Positions 1-14,023 of a stretch of 64,000 bases of DNA are shown piece by piece. Origin of the DNA: Diphasiastrum complanatum (taxonomy: Eukaryota; Streptophyta; Lycopodiopsida; Lycopodiales; Lycopodiaceae); assembly GCA_029204225.1 (NCBI GenBank), contig CM055093.1:3106285-3170284 (forward strand). The letters are read 5' to 3'. The notes below the pieces were generated by a model. It was not told where the DNA came from, did no database searches, and was given only the letters and a program-made list of their open reading frames with translations. The translations under genes and the position numbers were made by a program. How positions within the stretch are numbered: position 1 is the first letter of the stretch; every line of letters starts with the position of its first letter.

Positions 1-970
1 TTTTACATAAGAGCACAATTTAAGTATCAAGCTAAAAACTCGCCAAATGTTACGATCTTTTATAAGGCATTCAAATTCATAACAAAAGAAAGATCCTTGT
101 AATATAACAATAATCTATCATAGAACATTGTTTAAGTTTCATCATCATCAATATTCTGGTGGATGGTATTCTTAAGAATCATCTCCTTTCATATGGATCC
201 GAAAATTCTAAATTTTTCCTTTTGCTCATATCTATGTAACCCGAATAAAGGGGCCATTGCAAATGATCTTTTTGTAGTATCATTGGGAGTATAACCCAAT
301 ATTTTAATGGCCAAATCCCTTTTCACAAAAAACTATTTTATATGTTCCTTCTGAATAAGTATGGCCTCCTAAACTAACAGATAATAGTGACTGGAAATGG
401 ATTAGAAGATGAATACTATATACAAAAACTCATTGTTTTGAAAGTTTTTCAAATAATGAGAAAGATATACATCTTTCCTCCGATGCGATACACCTCGAAG
501 GCCTCCATGTCTCATACCAAAGGAATCTAGTTCAACAGCATCATGTAAAAGAGTCAAGCAAATAAATTTAGAATGAAAGATAACAATACAACCTCAAACT
601 TCAACATTTGATTGAAAAAAGAAAATTGCACAATATCAAAGGCAATATAATATCTACTTATTAAATCATGATCATTGAATTCAACGATGTTTGTTCTGCT
701 AATGCCATGTCCTCCAATGGCCTCTACACTGCTCGAGGGGATATACTGAGTCCTTGGAAGAATTTTTTTTTTAGAATTCCAAAAATTCCTCCTCAGTCGG
801 CAAAGTTTCTTCATAGGCTTTCAATTTATCAAATATGGCCTCTTGCCATATTTCCAGTTGCCATCTTTATTAAAATCTATCTCACTTTCAAGTTCATTAT
901 AAGTATAATCAATTAGAGTCAGAAAATTCTGTTAAATGTTGTGCAAAGATTGAGAGGACTTCAATCTCTC
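1..970. other. No gene recognised (module T, distal flank of broken copia)
   Basis: There are only short ORFs on both strands. The three copies of this stretch (also about 31446-32410 and 55622-56590) stay alike. On the strand of the copia remnant, a short acidic coding-looking run lies near 750-870. It is interrupted and I cannot assign it to a family. Confidence 0.5.
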
Positions 971-2667
971 TCATATTGAAACATCTTCTATATCATTAAA
1001 AGAAACATAACTGTCATTATTTATAAAGTATATAGGAACATTGAGTATAGTTAATGTATTAATAGGAGTTGCAGTTGGAAGAGAGTTAGAGAGTATTATA
1101 GAATGATAGAGAGTTTGCTCATAATTTGAAGCCATGGATGCTTGAGCTTCAATCCCTATATCAGTATCTACTTCATCTACATTGACTAGAGCATATGCAA
1201 ATCTCTCAATTAAGGGAACAACAGAAGATTCAACAAACTCATCATCTGGAATTTCTACATAATCATCAATGAAGGTTAACAAATAAAATGCTTTACCAAT
1301 AGACATTACTTCATTGGTTCACATAGGTCAGAGTGTATCAACTCAAACACTCGTTTTTCCCTTATTGCTCCTTTTTTGTTGAACTTCTTCCTGTGTAACT
1401 TGCCTTGCTCGCACTCTTTGCAAATGGACTCTTCTTTGTCATCCAAACTAGGTAGACCTGTTACCATCTTGAGCTTACGAAGTAGCCTCAAGCTCTTGAA
1501 GTTCAAAAGCCCAATACGTCTATGCCATAAATCACTTTGTGATATAGATGTAGATGCTAACACATTGCACTTCATAACAATAGCATTTAACTTGTACAAA
1601 CCACAAGTTTTATCCCTAAAGCCATCAGCAATCACCTTGAAACCCCGTTTCACATCCTTGATCTGGCACTTCTTGTTGTTGAGCTCCACCTTCAACTTAT
1701 GATCTATCATTGTACCAACAGATAAAAGACTCTTCTGAAGGCCAGGAACATACAACACATTCGCCTGCACAACTCTATCTCCATCATCAATAAGCTCCAG
1801 GTTTTTAAACCATGATTTGTTGCCAGTCATGTGTCTTGTTGCTCCTGAGTCCACGTACCAATTGGTCAACTGCTTCACTTTGCCCCTCTTAATATCCGCC
1901 TTCTTCTTGCGACAATCTCTTGCCCAATGTCCAGGCTTTTGGCAATAGAAACAGTTGTCTTTCTTCTTCTTACCTGATGTGGATCCTTGATCCTCCACAT
2001 TCAACTTCTTGGGCTGCTTCTTGTATTTATGCTTCCCTTTGACTAGCATTGCTTGATCTTCTGATGTGGAAAGTCGAGTTTTTACCACTTCACTCCTTTG
2101 TTCCTCCTGTAGGATGATGCCATGAAGATTTTCAAATGTTGGTAGCCTCTCTCTCAAAGCAATGCCACTTGCAAACATTTGGAAATTTTTGGATATGCCA
2201 TTTACAACTATGTGAACCAGCTCAACATCTCTTATTGGCTCCCCAAAAGCTGTCAACTGGTCTCGTAACTCCTTTATTCGTGTGAAATAGGACCCTACGC
2301 CCTCATTCTCCTCCACACAAACACTTATGAGTTTGGTCCTCAAAAACATCATTCGAGAGAGGTTCACCTTCTGAAACTGTGTTTTGAGTACATCCCAAGT
2401 GCCTCTAGCTGATAGAGCTCACTAATGTGGGCAATGACATGATCCTTCACTGACAAATTTATCAAGGATAAGGCATTCTGCGCTCTTTTGTCAAATGCAT
2501 GAATATCGGCTAGAGTTGTAGTTGGTCATTGTTCCACCCCAGTGACTATGCCCCCACAGCTCCTTTTCCATGAAAATACTTTTCATTTTGAATTTCCAAA
2601 TGCTATAATTGGATACCCCGTTCAATCTACTAGCTTCTCCAACCACGGATTCCCCCAATCTTGCCAT
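971..2667 (-). pseudogene. Degenerate Ty1/copia gag-protease-integrase start, copy 1
   Basis: The reading direction is from ATG 2665-2667 leftwards. The segments recognised in order are: a gag N-terminus with the SNYSIWKFKM type motif, gag core, a CX2CX4HX4C zinc knuckle (CFYCQKPGHWARDC, near 1920-1965), the copia protease motif DSGATRHMTG, the gag pre-integrase motif LWHRR, and the HSDLCEPMK run that begins integrase. The integrase is then lost: after a stop or frameshift only FYLLTFIDDY remains before unrelated sequence. The gag has an in-frame TGA after codon 46, shared with the other copies, and this copy also has a private one-base loss near 2418-2420. No reverse transcriptase or RNase H follows. 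The element is dead. Confidence 0.9.
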
Positions 2668-3922
2668 TGCTCCTATAGCGCCTTAATGAGGCCTAATGAC
2701 AAGCTTATAGAGCAATTTAGACTTCTAAAAGTTAACTTTAAGGTCTGACCAAAAAATTTTCAGGACCTCCTGCCGCTTTTCCACCAAATCGGAAGCCAAA
2801 TCGGTGTCATCCTCCGAAATGCCCTTCGTCGCCAACTCCTGACTGCTTGCCCACTGGAATGGTGAAAAGACTTTTGGCGCACTCCAAACACTTTCTTTGC
2901 GGCAATCTCTATGTCTTTAGGTACCGTACTTGCAGGGTACACGGCTTTCCTACCCTTAAATTGGAGGATTTTGGCTTTTGGACAGCCTTAAACGGAGAAA
3001 AGAGCTAAAAGATAAGGGCCTTTGAAAAAAATACACTATTTCTTCACCTTGAAAAAAAAACTTTTCTTCAAATGAATTTAACCTTCAGGGTCCCTTTCAA
3101 CTTGAAATTTTTTTATGAAATTGAAGGCCCTTCTGTCCGTCGGACCCCTTCACATGAAATGTGAGATTTGAAGTTTGACAATCCAATGGATATTTTCAAA
3201 TCCACGGTTCTATATCATTCCCAGGAAAATCGATCACAACCGTTGACCTGATCCAATGATCCTCACAAGATGTTTGGGCATCGAACATGTCTCCTCCGTG
3301 CACTAGACCTTTCCACACACAACATGACATGCTTGTTTCCACATACGTGAGCTATCCGCGAGCTCCCTCCTCCTCTTTTAGATCTTTCAAGCTCCTTAGC
3401 TATGACAAAATTTCTCCAAAGAACTAATGCAGTTCCGTCTGCTGTCCGCGGCTCCTCACGACCCTATACCAGGTCCTATATCATACTAGGGCACCCATCT
3501 CCTTGCTTTCACAACACTAAACAAGTCTCTGTGTGGAGAAAGATCCATTGTTTTGACCATACAAACCCTAAACTGGGGTTTCTTGGGCTCTTCAAATTTT
3601 CAAAAAGCTGTTTTCCATATTTTTGGCTGACCAAATAGCACTCTCTGAGGTCGCCCTAATATTTACTGCCCATTGCTTCAAATTGCTCTGAAAAATGGCA
3701 TCCAAATGAGTGCACACAAAGCACAAATGCCAAAGCAGGCTCAAAAATTGACAATTTCCGATTTTACTCTCAAAATAAGCCAACAGCTTTATGCTGAAGC
3801 TTGAATTCTATTGCACATGCAAACGATTGCTCGCTTGACTAACCGTAAATTGTTCTTCGAATTTTTCCAAAATTTGGCATCCAGCTAACCCCGAACTGCT
3901 CCACTCCCAGACTCTGATCCCT
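2668..3922 (-). other. Putative 5' leader of the broken copia, copy 1
   Basis: This is the stretch between the candidate LTR and the gag start of the broken element. It holds no long ORF. A segment around 3540-3650 contains a 'gcgacctcaga' box followed by a 'cccagtttagggttt'-like run in element orientation. The same two boxes occur in the copia leader fragment at 40660-41100, so the two belong to related families. Confidence 0.55.
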
Positions 3923-4262
3923 TGTCAAGGATCTTATTGGTAGTATAGTTAGCTAATTTGCAAGCAATCTAACATCAATCAGATAAGCATTGAAGAGAGA
4001 TCACACACCAACCCAAGAGAACACTTCTAAACTATATTAACAAAAGAGACTGAAAGGTACATATACACAGTCTAATTTTTGTGGGGTACCGCTACATGGC
4101 AGTTCAGTCCCCATTACGGGATGCATGTCCCAACTTACACTATGTGTGTCGTCAAACTGGCACTCATGCATACTATCACAAAAGCAGTAAAAAACTCGAA
4201 ATCACTGCTAAACACGGAAAGTCATGAACTGTAAGAGAAACTCGAGCTTACTTATTCTAACA
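3923..4262 (-). repeat. Candidate single LTR of the broken copia, copy 1
   Basis: In element orientation this 340-bp block starts TGTTAGAATAAG and ends GATCCTTGACA. It is followed by AGGGATCAGAGTC, which resembles a mutated tRNA-Met primer site (the normal form is TGGTATCAGAGC). It lies upstream of the gag remnant in the right order and at 340 bp in all three module copies. No partner 3' LTR is visible. The call rests on boundaries and position only. Confidence 0.45.
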
Positions 4263-4270
4263 GCATCTCA

Positions 4271-4468
4271 TTGGATGGTTCGATGACACACGACACACCT
4301 TCTCAATCTCACTCGTCATCGCCGTTGCCATTAGCTTTTGACGATCAGCTTATTAATGATGAAGCTATAGGAGATTTTTGGGTAGAATTAGAGATAGATT
4401 CATTTGGTTTGGCGGATTTGTCGCATGATGATGTGGCAAATGATAATGATGAACCACCAAATGAATGA
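4271..4468 (+). pseudogene. Acidic 65-codon ORF, copy 1 (unknown gene tail)
   Basis: The ORF is 65 codons and strongly acidic (many Asp/Glu, run DFWVELEIDSFGLADL), ending DNDEPPNE before a TGA. It begins 8 bp outside the candidate LTR, so the LTR element may have inserted into a gene whose 3' end this is. The acidic tail is reminiscent of the C-termini of some plant hAT-type transposases, but no dimerisation motif is visible, so I leave it unassigned. It is preserved in all three module copies. Confidence 0.35.
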
Positions 4469-4687
4469 GTGAGACAATACGATGTATTTCAATTCATTGT
4501 AATATTAATCATATTCGGCAATTACACTTTCTTCGATAGAACTTGAATAGTTGTTCTTCGATTCTTCATATTTGAATGTCTGCTTCCTTAGATATTTCTA
4601 CGTTATATGGCTTTTACATTCAGTATGTGTCTTCAATGAGTAGATTTGAATATAATATGTTGTTATTTGAGAAAATGATGTGTAAAT

Positions 4688-4968
4688 GGTTATTACAAAT
4701 CTTGATGATCCCTTGGTGTCCTGGAGCAAAATAGCCCTTCTTGTCACAATAATAGCACTTGACATTGCATTTTTTCTTCTTGTTATTAGATGATGATGAG
4801 ACATCTATCTTTCTCCTTGGATTTGTCCTTCCTCTTGAAATGTGTCTTTTCCTTTGCCATAAGTGAACAGTGCCTCCTCTTCACCTCTTTTTTGTCCCAT
4901 CCTTGCAAATATATTTTTCCAATTTTAGTTGTTCTTATTACTTTTTTAATTACAACAATTTTATCCAT
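4688..4968 (-). pseudogene. Fragment of a second copia-type gag, copy 1
   Basis: Read leftwards, a Lys-rich stretch (KRKDKSKEKD) is followed, after a frameshift, by CYYCDKKGYFAPG. This is a zinc-knuckle-like motif whose last Cys is lost. It differs from the gag at 971-2667, so it comes from another copia family. Nothing else of that element is recognisable nearby. Confidence 0.5.
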
Positions 4969-4984
4969 TTGTGAGGATTCAAGT

Positions 4985-7270
4985 TTGTGTAGATTGCGAA
5001 AGTACCAACCTATTTTTTTAGTTGTGTTACTTGTTTTACATATGGAATATGGTGCAATTATTTTGAATTATGTGTGCTAAATTGTTCTAGAGCAAAACAA
5101 ATTACAAAATTTTGGTTTGATCTAGTCTCTTAGGGAATTAAATTTATCTATAACAATCCCCATTATTTAAGTAGTTTCGACGTACAAGGTATTGAGAAAG
5201 CATGGTCACCAAACTAGAACCAAGAACATAATGGGGTATATTGCACAATTTGATGAAGTCATTAAAGGGCCTTGGCATTTCACGGGTTTCTTTCTTGCCA
5301 TGAGTCAATAAAACTGCGACCAAAAAGAAAAAAAAAAAAAAAAGAGGACACAATACCATAGAAGAAAGATATGCTAGAAACTGTCAGGACACCTATCAAG
5401 AGACAATGAGAGGATTATTAGTAATATAGAGAGGAGACAACCAATGTCACTTCCAAAGTTGTCTCACATTAAGGTCCTCACAATCAACCTATTTGTTCAC
5501 ATGAAAATCCATTGAAATTTTTGTGTTTAGTTAGCATCTTCTTGCAGTTAGAGATAGAATTAAGTTAATATTACATGGCATGCCATGTGCTACATAATCG
5601 GTGAACCATGGGTAGCATGAAGATTGAAAACCTTGCAAATAATTTATTCGCAGATTGTCAAAACCCGTCATTGAACAATGCTCTATTGAAATTTTGATAG
5701 AAGAAAAGTAAGAATGGCAAAAGAAAAAACTATTGATGACCAATATAAAAAATTTTCAATCGCATAAATCATCACAATGAATGAATCTCAATGATTTGTC
5801 ATATTTGACAAAGTTAGCCATTTTTTAGGCAAATGATAAGAGAACTAAAGGAAAGATCAAGAAGTGGAATAATCTCATAACAGAGCTACAACATCAATTA
5901 AATAAGTTAATGTTTATATACTCAATAGGAAAATTGTCGCCAAAATCACCTGTAACTATTGTGATAGGAACAGCAGGATCAATGTGGATGCAACAAAATG
6001 ACAAGCTTCCCAGCAACCAAATTCAAGCATCTTAATGGAATATAATGAGGGTCCTATATGAAGAAAGATATAGGTTCAAATATGAGTTAATTAACTTGAA
6101 AAACTATCAAATGTGTTGATCATTGCTACATGCTCAGGGGAAAAAGCTCATCTCAAATGTGGAAACAAACAATATTTTAGCTTGGTTGAGATGTTAGTGT
6201 GGAAACAATTAGAAAATGTTACAACTAGACACACCATATTATAGCTAGCATTTCTAGATCCACTACCAAAATATTATCATGAAGATCTCGCTATCATATG
6301 GAAAAATATCATTGACTTGATTATCATGGTGAATGAATTAATTAAGTCCTATAGAGGTCTTAGTATAATAAGAATTATTAATGACAACTGTATATCTTTA
6401 ATCCCAGAGGGTATTTCAAGAGATATGAGTGCTCTATAGATGATTATCGGTAGAAACGAAGATATTTCTCCTACCTCAGGTCACATCTTTGGAGATGTGG
6501 AAGATCTTCAATGGCCGGGGAGTGTGGTTTGGAAGTCAAATGGAAATTGACCAAAGTAAAGTTATTCGATAATGCTAGATATTCATAACTCTCCCACCAT
6601 TCTTGTATTTACACAACACCATAGACAACATGTTGCTATTGTCCAAATAGAAGTTTCCTTTTTAGCTTAATCCCTTGCCAAGAAAACCGTTAACATAGCC
6701 GCATGCAAGGTTATTGTCTTTTTGCACTCTTATAGCTTATGCACATGTGGATAGTATCAATATGGCAAGCACCTTATTGACATATTCTCTTTCAATACAA
6801 CAACTTAGAACAATTAATATGGTACCTTGTAGCCAAAATTACTAATATTAAAAGTTTTTCAAACTTCCAAGCTAAAAGTTAACGACATCCAAACTTTATC
6901 TAGCATCCAAAGGAAGGAAATTAGGAAAGAAGGGAGCTCATAATCAAACTCAAATCAAAGACTTTGATAAACACAACAAACTTGCATTAGAATTTCAAAA
7001 GGAAAAGCTCATAAGCCCACACTTATTAGCATCCAAAGGAAGATAAGGAAAGAAGGGAGCTCATAATCAAACTCAAGTCAAATGCTTTGACAAGTGCGAC
7101 AAAAGACATTTGGAATAGGCCAATATTTATGAAGTTCTACTAAGAAATGACACAACCTATGAATCAAGTAATTGAGATGTCAAGTTATAAAACATACAAA
7201 AGTGAAAATTGATTATTAAATTGTGAGGGTGAGCTCATATTGACCAAGTTAGAACCTTTCTTTGACCAGC
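4985..7270 (+). repeat. Diverged dispersed repeat R, A-side copy 1
   Basis: This tract is recognisably the same as 51474-53604 in the inverted module (same orientation), although substitutions and indels are far more frequent than between module copies. Landmarks shared by both are the 'gattgcgaaagta' run at its start, a stretch with 'ggcaaatgat' near 5828, and a 'gtgagctca...' end with 'ttgcaagttgtttctatcacc' near 7270. It holds no long ORF. A run starting near 5800 (lysine-rich, 'aaatgataagagaactaaagg') looks like degraded coding sequence. The two R copies flank the SPH part of the module. Confidence 0.7.
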
Positions 7271-7925
7271 ACTTGCAAGTTGTTTCTATCACCAAGAGCA
7301 ATATAATAAACATGGCACTTTGCATCTTAATCAAAGGTTCATACAGTGGATGCCTAATCAGATAGGTCACATTACTTCCATAGCTATCATAGTATAGTCA
7401 TTATCATGTAGTCAAATAATTCATCATAGGATAAAGACACGTGATAGATCAACATACGCATGCCCAATGTAGATATGATAATCCCACCAAGAACCTTTAG
7501 ATATCTCTTCGTACTAGATCATTATATTATAGAAATTGTGATATTTGGTATTCATCTTCATGGATGCATATTCCTACATGCACTCTAATCCTTCTTGTGA
7601 CTTGAGGATGCTCTCAATGTCATGTGACTCATTCATCATATTGAGAATCTAATTTTGGGTGCAAGGCCTGCTCTATAAGTAAAAATTCATCATGTCCTTG
7701 GCGGACTATAATAGATCAGGTGGTGGTAAGATAACATATATGCAGTGCCTTATCATGTTCAGTTACCAAGGTATCTTTTTGAAAGTTCAAAATGGATAAA
7801 AACTTAAGATTTTTGTGAAAAACCACAACCCATAACCTACTTATAACTAGAGTAAAGTATGATTTGACTTATGTATGAATGGTGATTGACATTTCCAACC
7901 TTAATTACCAGTAGGAGGGGTTAAT
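7271..7925. other. No gene recognised; holds empty site of the non-autonomous LTR element
   Basis: I find no ORF of note. Base pairs around 7610-7616 correspond to the GAGAG target that is duplicated at 13360-13364 and 18937-18941. This copy shows the uninterrupted pre-insertion sequence. Confidence 0.7.
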
Positions 7926-8345
7926 TACAAGAAAAATATGACATGTTTCTAGATAGGAAAAAAAGAGATCTTTCCTAGTTGCATATGAATGCAACTAGGA
8001 AAGTGAAAACTAGAAAAAGTGCAACAGTTTCCTACTTTGACAATCTAGGAAAAGCAACATTTTAGATTCCTAGAGAGGAAATATTTTCCTATATAAGAAA
8101 CGCAAACCACAAAATCACACTTTCCTATATAGAAAACTTAATAGGAAAATATGACATGTTTCTAAAAAAAGTGCAACAATTTCCTACTTTGACAATCTTG
8201 AAAAAGCAATGTCTAGACTCTAGACAAGAATTTTTTTTCCTACATAAGAAACAAGAAACCAGAAAATCAGACTTTCCTATATAAAAAACTTAATAGAAAA
8301 TATTTATCCTATATAGAAAACACAAAGCACAAAGCCCCACGCACT
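7926..8345. repeat. Fold-back-rich tract with two repeated units, copy 1
   Basis: Two imperfect direct units (about 7926-8150 and 8151-8310) share 'atgacatgtttcta', 'gtgcaac', 'tttcctactttgacaatct' and 'actttcctatata' boxes. Within the first lies a perfect hairpin, 7970-8003, with 15-bp arms (CTTTCCTAGTTGCAT) and a 4-base loop. The many 'tttcctatata/tataggaaa' words pair with each other, so the whole tract can fold. It may be a decayed MITE, but no clear termini or target duplication are visible. Confidence 0.6.
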
Positions 8346-8703
8346 TTTCTAGATTGAAAAATTATATCTTATGTATAAAAAATATCAAAGATACAAAACA
8401 AATATATATAATTAGAGAACCAAGGTTCAACCTCTATTGAATGCTAAAATCCAACTTGTGCCTGAAAAAATAGTTACATTTTAAACTGAAACCAACACAA
8501 CTATGTCATTACAACCTTTCAGAAAGCATTCAATATAAATACATTGCATTGCAAAATATACGCCCGATTAAATTGAACATCTCTAAACAAAAGCCCTTTG
8601 TTAAAGTCAACTCTCTATTGCACACTATCTCTGATGAATGTTAAATTCGTCTTGCAAAAACATGTCTTCACGAAAACAGTTCGTAAAAACAAAGAACGTC
8701 TAC

Positions 8704-8976
8704 TCAGATACATGGACGTCTTTTACCAGTAGCTATCCAGGTATGTGTTTCTGCAACATGACCTTTTTTTTTTTTTAGAAGATAATTCACAATATTTAAT
8801 CTCACGTCAGCTGAGCTACGATTGCCCATATAGGTACTACAAACTAGATTGCTTGACAATTTGATTGATGAATAGTAGTTGCCAAGATTTTTATAAAGCT
8901 CATTTATCGTCTTGACATTAAAAAACATCATCAAAATAGTCTCTTGATCTTGTTCACATATTTTTGGGTCGCGCAC
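8704..8976 (-). pseudogene. Last exon of gene G, orphan copy in the left X arm
   Basis: The ORF is 90 codons, the inverted counterpart of 12000-12242. It begins just after an acceptor-like 'gtag' in the minus direction. The A-tract near 8764-8778 is longer than in the right copy, which shifts the frame so that the tail differs (KKKKGHVAET instead of KEKKVMLQKH). The exons that should precede it lie in L1 on the opposite strand, so this copy is disconnected. Confidence 0.5.
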
Positions 8977-9387
8977 CTACAAAACAATCACATTGAAATT
9001 AATTGTCAAAACACAATATTGATTATGATTTTAGAAAAGAGCAACTTGTTAAACATTTTAATATTTCATACCATTGGCTGATTACTTGAATTCTAATTTT
9101 TAGAGCCATAATCAAGCTCATGGAGGGCCTGTTATCCAAAAACAAACGACATAATTTCAAATTAAGTTGAAACACACATACGAAACGGTCTTTTTGATAA
9201 ATATACGTACTCTACAAGACTTTAATCTGAAATTCTTAAAAAACTGTAAGCATGACACATGTTTAATAACCTGAACATTATAATAAATCACATGTCATGA
9301 CTTTGATGAATGACAAAATTGTTTTTGAAAGAAAGTATGTAAATTACAATCTATAAACATGTAGAAGAAAGAAATCTGAAGATGCAC

Positions 9388-11588
<2,201 letters not shown>

Positions 11589-12242
11589 GTGCATCTTCAG
11601 ATTTCTTTCTTCTACATGTTTATAGATTGTAATTTACATACTTTCTTTCAAAAACAATTTTGTCATTCATCAAAGTCATGACATGTGATTTATTATAATG
11701 TTCAGGTTATTAAACATGTGTCATGCTTACAGTTTTTTAAGAATTTCAGATTAAAGTCTTGTAGAGTACGTATATTTATCAAAAAGACCGTTTCGTATGT
11801 GTGTTTCAACTTAATTTGAAATTATGTCGTTTGTTTTTGGATAACAGGCCCTCCATGAGCTTGATTATGGCTCTAAAAATTAGAATTCAAGTAATCAGCC
11901 AATGGTATGAAATATTAAAATGTTTAACAAGTTGCTCTTTTCTAAAATCATAATCAATATTGTGTTTTGACAATTAATTTCAATGTGATTGTTTTGTAGG
12001 TGCGCGACCCAAAAATATGTGAACAAGATCAAGAGACTATTTTGATGATGTTTTTTAATGTCAAGACGATAAATGAGCTTTATAAAAATCTTGGCAACTA
12101 CTATTCATCAATCAAATTGTCAAGCAATCTAGTTTGTAGTACCTATATGGGCAATCGTAGCTCAGCTGACGTGAGATTAAGTATTGTGAATTATCTTCTA
12201 AAAGAAAAAAAGGTCATGTTGCAGAAACACATACCTGGATAG

Positions 12243-12630
12243 CTACTGGTAAAAGACGTCCATGTATCTGAGTAGACGTTCTTTGTTTTTACGAACTGTT
12301 TTCGTGAAGACATGTTTTTGCAAGACGAATTTAACATTCATCAGAGATAGTGTGCAATAGAGAGTTGACTTTAACAAAGGGCTTTTGTTTAGAGATGTTC
12401 AATTTAATCGGGCGTATATTTTGCAATGCAATGTATTTATATTGAATGCTTTCTGAAAGGTTGTAATGACATAGTTGTGTTGGTTTCAGTTTAAAATGTA
12501 ACTATTTTTTCAGGCACAAGTTGGATTTTAGCATTCAATAGAGGTTGAACCTTGGTTCTCTAATTATATATATTTGTTTTGTATCTTTGATATTTTTTAT
12601 ACATAAGATATAATTTTTCTATCTAGAAAA
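12243..12630. other. No gene recognised (3' flank of gene G)
   Basis: AT-rich sequence after the last G exon. An 'aataga' and 'tatatatttg' rich stretch could serve as a polyadenylation region, but no specific signal is convincing. Confidence 0.4.
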
Positions 12631-13050
12631 GTGCGTGGGGCTTTGTGCTTTGTGTTTTCTATATAGGATAAATATTTTCTATTAAGTTTTTTATATAGGA
12701 AAGTCTGATTTTCTGGTTTCTTGTTTCTTATGTAGGAAAAAAAATTCTTGTCTAGAGTCTAGACATTGCTTTTTCAAGATTGTCAAAGTAGGAAATTGTT
12801 GCACTTTTTTTAGAAACATGTCATATTTTCCTATTAAGTTTTCTATATAGGAAAGTGTGATTTTGTGGTTTGCGTTTCTTATATAGGAAAATATTTCCTC
12901 TCTAGGAATCTAAAATGTTGCTTTTCCTAGATTGTCAAAGTAGGAAACTGTTGCACTTTTTCTAGTTTTCACTTTCCTAGTTGCATTCATATGCAACTAG
13001 GAAAGATCTCTTTTTTTCCTATCTAGAAACATGTCATATTTTTCTTGTAA
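12631..13050. repeat. Fold-back-rich tract, copy 2
   Basis: Reverse complement of 7926-8345. The perfect 15-bp-arm hairpin lies at 12972-13005. Confidence 0.6.
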
Positions 13051-13364
13051 TTAACCCCTCCTACTGGTAATTAAGGTTGGAAATGTCAATCACCATTCAT
13101 ACATAAGTCAAATCATACTTTACTCTAGTTATAAGTAGGTTATGGGTTGTGGTTTTTCACAAAAATCTTAAGTTTTTATCCATTTTGAACTTTCAAAAAG
13201 ATACCTTGGTAACTGAACATGATAAGGCACTGCATATATGTTATCTTACCACCACCTGATCTATTATAGTCCGCCAAGGACATGATGAATTTTTACTTAT
13301 AGAGCAGGCCTTGCACCCAAAATTAGATTCTCAATATGATGAATGAGTCACATGACATTGAGAG

Positions 13365-14011
13365 TGTGAAAATTGTCAACATTTCCTTGTCTAGTTTTAG
13401 GCCAAAATTGCTAAAAATGGCACATAGTTTAGGATCTGACTTTTCACACGTGTGAAACAGGTCTAGATATTTTTAGTAAGTGTATTTTTTCAGTATGAAG
13501 AAGTGTCAAACTTCAAGACCTTCGAAATGAGTCCATTTTCATGTATTTTGGACATATATGCCAATTTTACCTATATAGGGCATATTTTAGGTAAGGAGGG
13601 TCTAGAGAGAGGAGAGAGAGTCATCTCTCTCAGCTATATATAGCAGGTAGGCCGTGGAGAAACAGGTTGGAGCAGATCCATTGTATTCATTTGCTTAATG
13701 AGAGATTTTTCTATTGGGTTCTCCTTCCATTGTTGGCATTGTGTAGTGATTGAGTTCAAGCTTTGTGTGTATGATCTTAGGTGCTTTCCAAAAGTGGTAG
13801 GCTGATGTATTATGGACTGTATAATGCTATTTTGGGCCGCACTTGATGTTTATGGAAGTTTCCATTTGTGATAAATGCTTTTTGATCAAGTTCTTTGCAT
13901 TCTAGGTAGCATAGAATGTGTTGCCAATTCCTAGCTTATGTAGTTTGGAGTGCAAGCATTCAAGCCAATGATCTTGGAGTTTAGATCCACTTAGGATCTG
14001 TATTTTTCACA
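13365..14011 (+). repeat. 5' LTR of element N
   Basis: The LTR is 647 bp, begins TGTGAAAATTGTC and ends TATTTTTCACA. A TATA-like CTATATATAG lies at 13634-13643, preceded by a GA-rich run. A 14-bp perfect palindrome TTCACACGTGTGAA at 13443-13456 contains the G-box core CACGTG and recurs in the LTR of the autonomous element. Confidence 0.95.
13634..13643 (+). promoter_or_regulatory. LTR TATA box, element N
   Basis: CTATATATAG lies 270 bp into the LTR, the usual place for the U3 promoter. The 3' LTR has the same site at 18559-18568. Confidence 0.6.
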
Positions 14012-14023
14012 TGGTATCAGAGC
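14012..14023 (+). other. Primer-binding site, element N
   Basis: TGGTATCAGAGC directly follows the 5' LTR. It is complementary to the 3' end region of plant initiator tRNA-Met and is the standard copia primer site. Confidence 0.93.

Larger units (their letters stand above)
1..9387 (-). repeat. Left partial copy of module T, inverted orientation
   Basis: This is the reverse complement of the X-side half of the central module: base 9387 pairs with 11589, 8976 with 12000, 7185 with 19367 and 5531 with 26887. The pairing sum shifts only where the two retrotransposons interrupt the central copy. The same block recurs in direct orientation from 55622 to the window end. Base 1 falls inside the module, because the copy at 55622 is preceded by module sequence (the SPH side); the rest presumably lies left of the window. 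Reading copy 1 against copy 3 over about the first 560 bases I count roughly seven substitutions or one-base indels, so the copies are close but not identical. Confidence 0.93.

Noticed and set aside
5144-5359. 71-codon ORF with a poly-Phe start (also 27059-27274, 60750-60965)
   Set aside because: The hydrophobic start is a translated T-tract; it lies in repeat R and lacks any family motif.
14012-14023. tRNA gene near the primer-binding sites
   Set aside because: Only the 12-base match to the tRNA-Met end is present; there is no cloverleaf.
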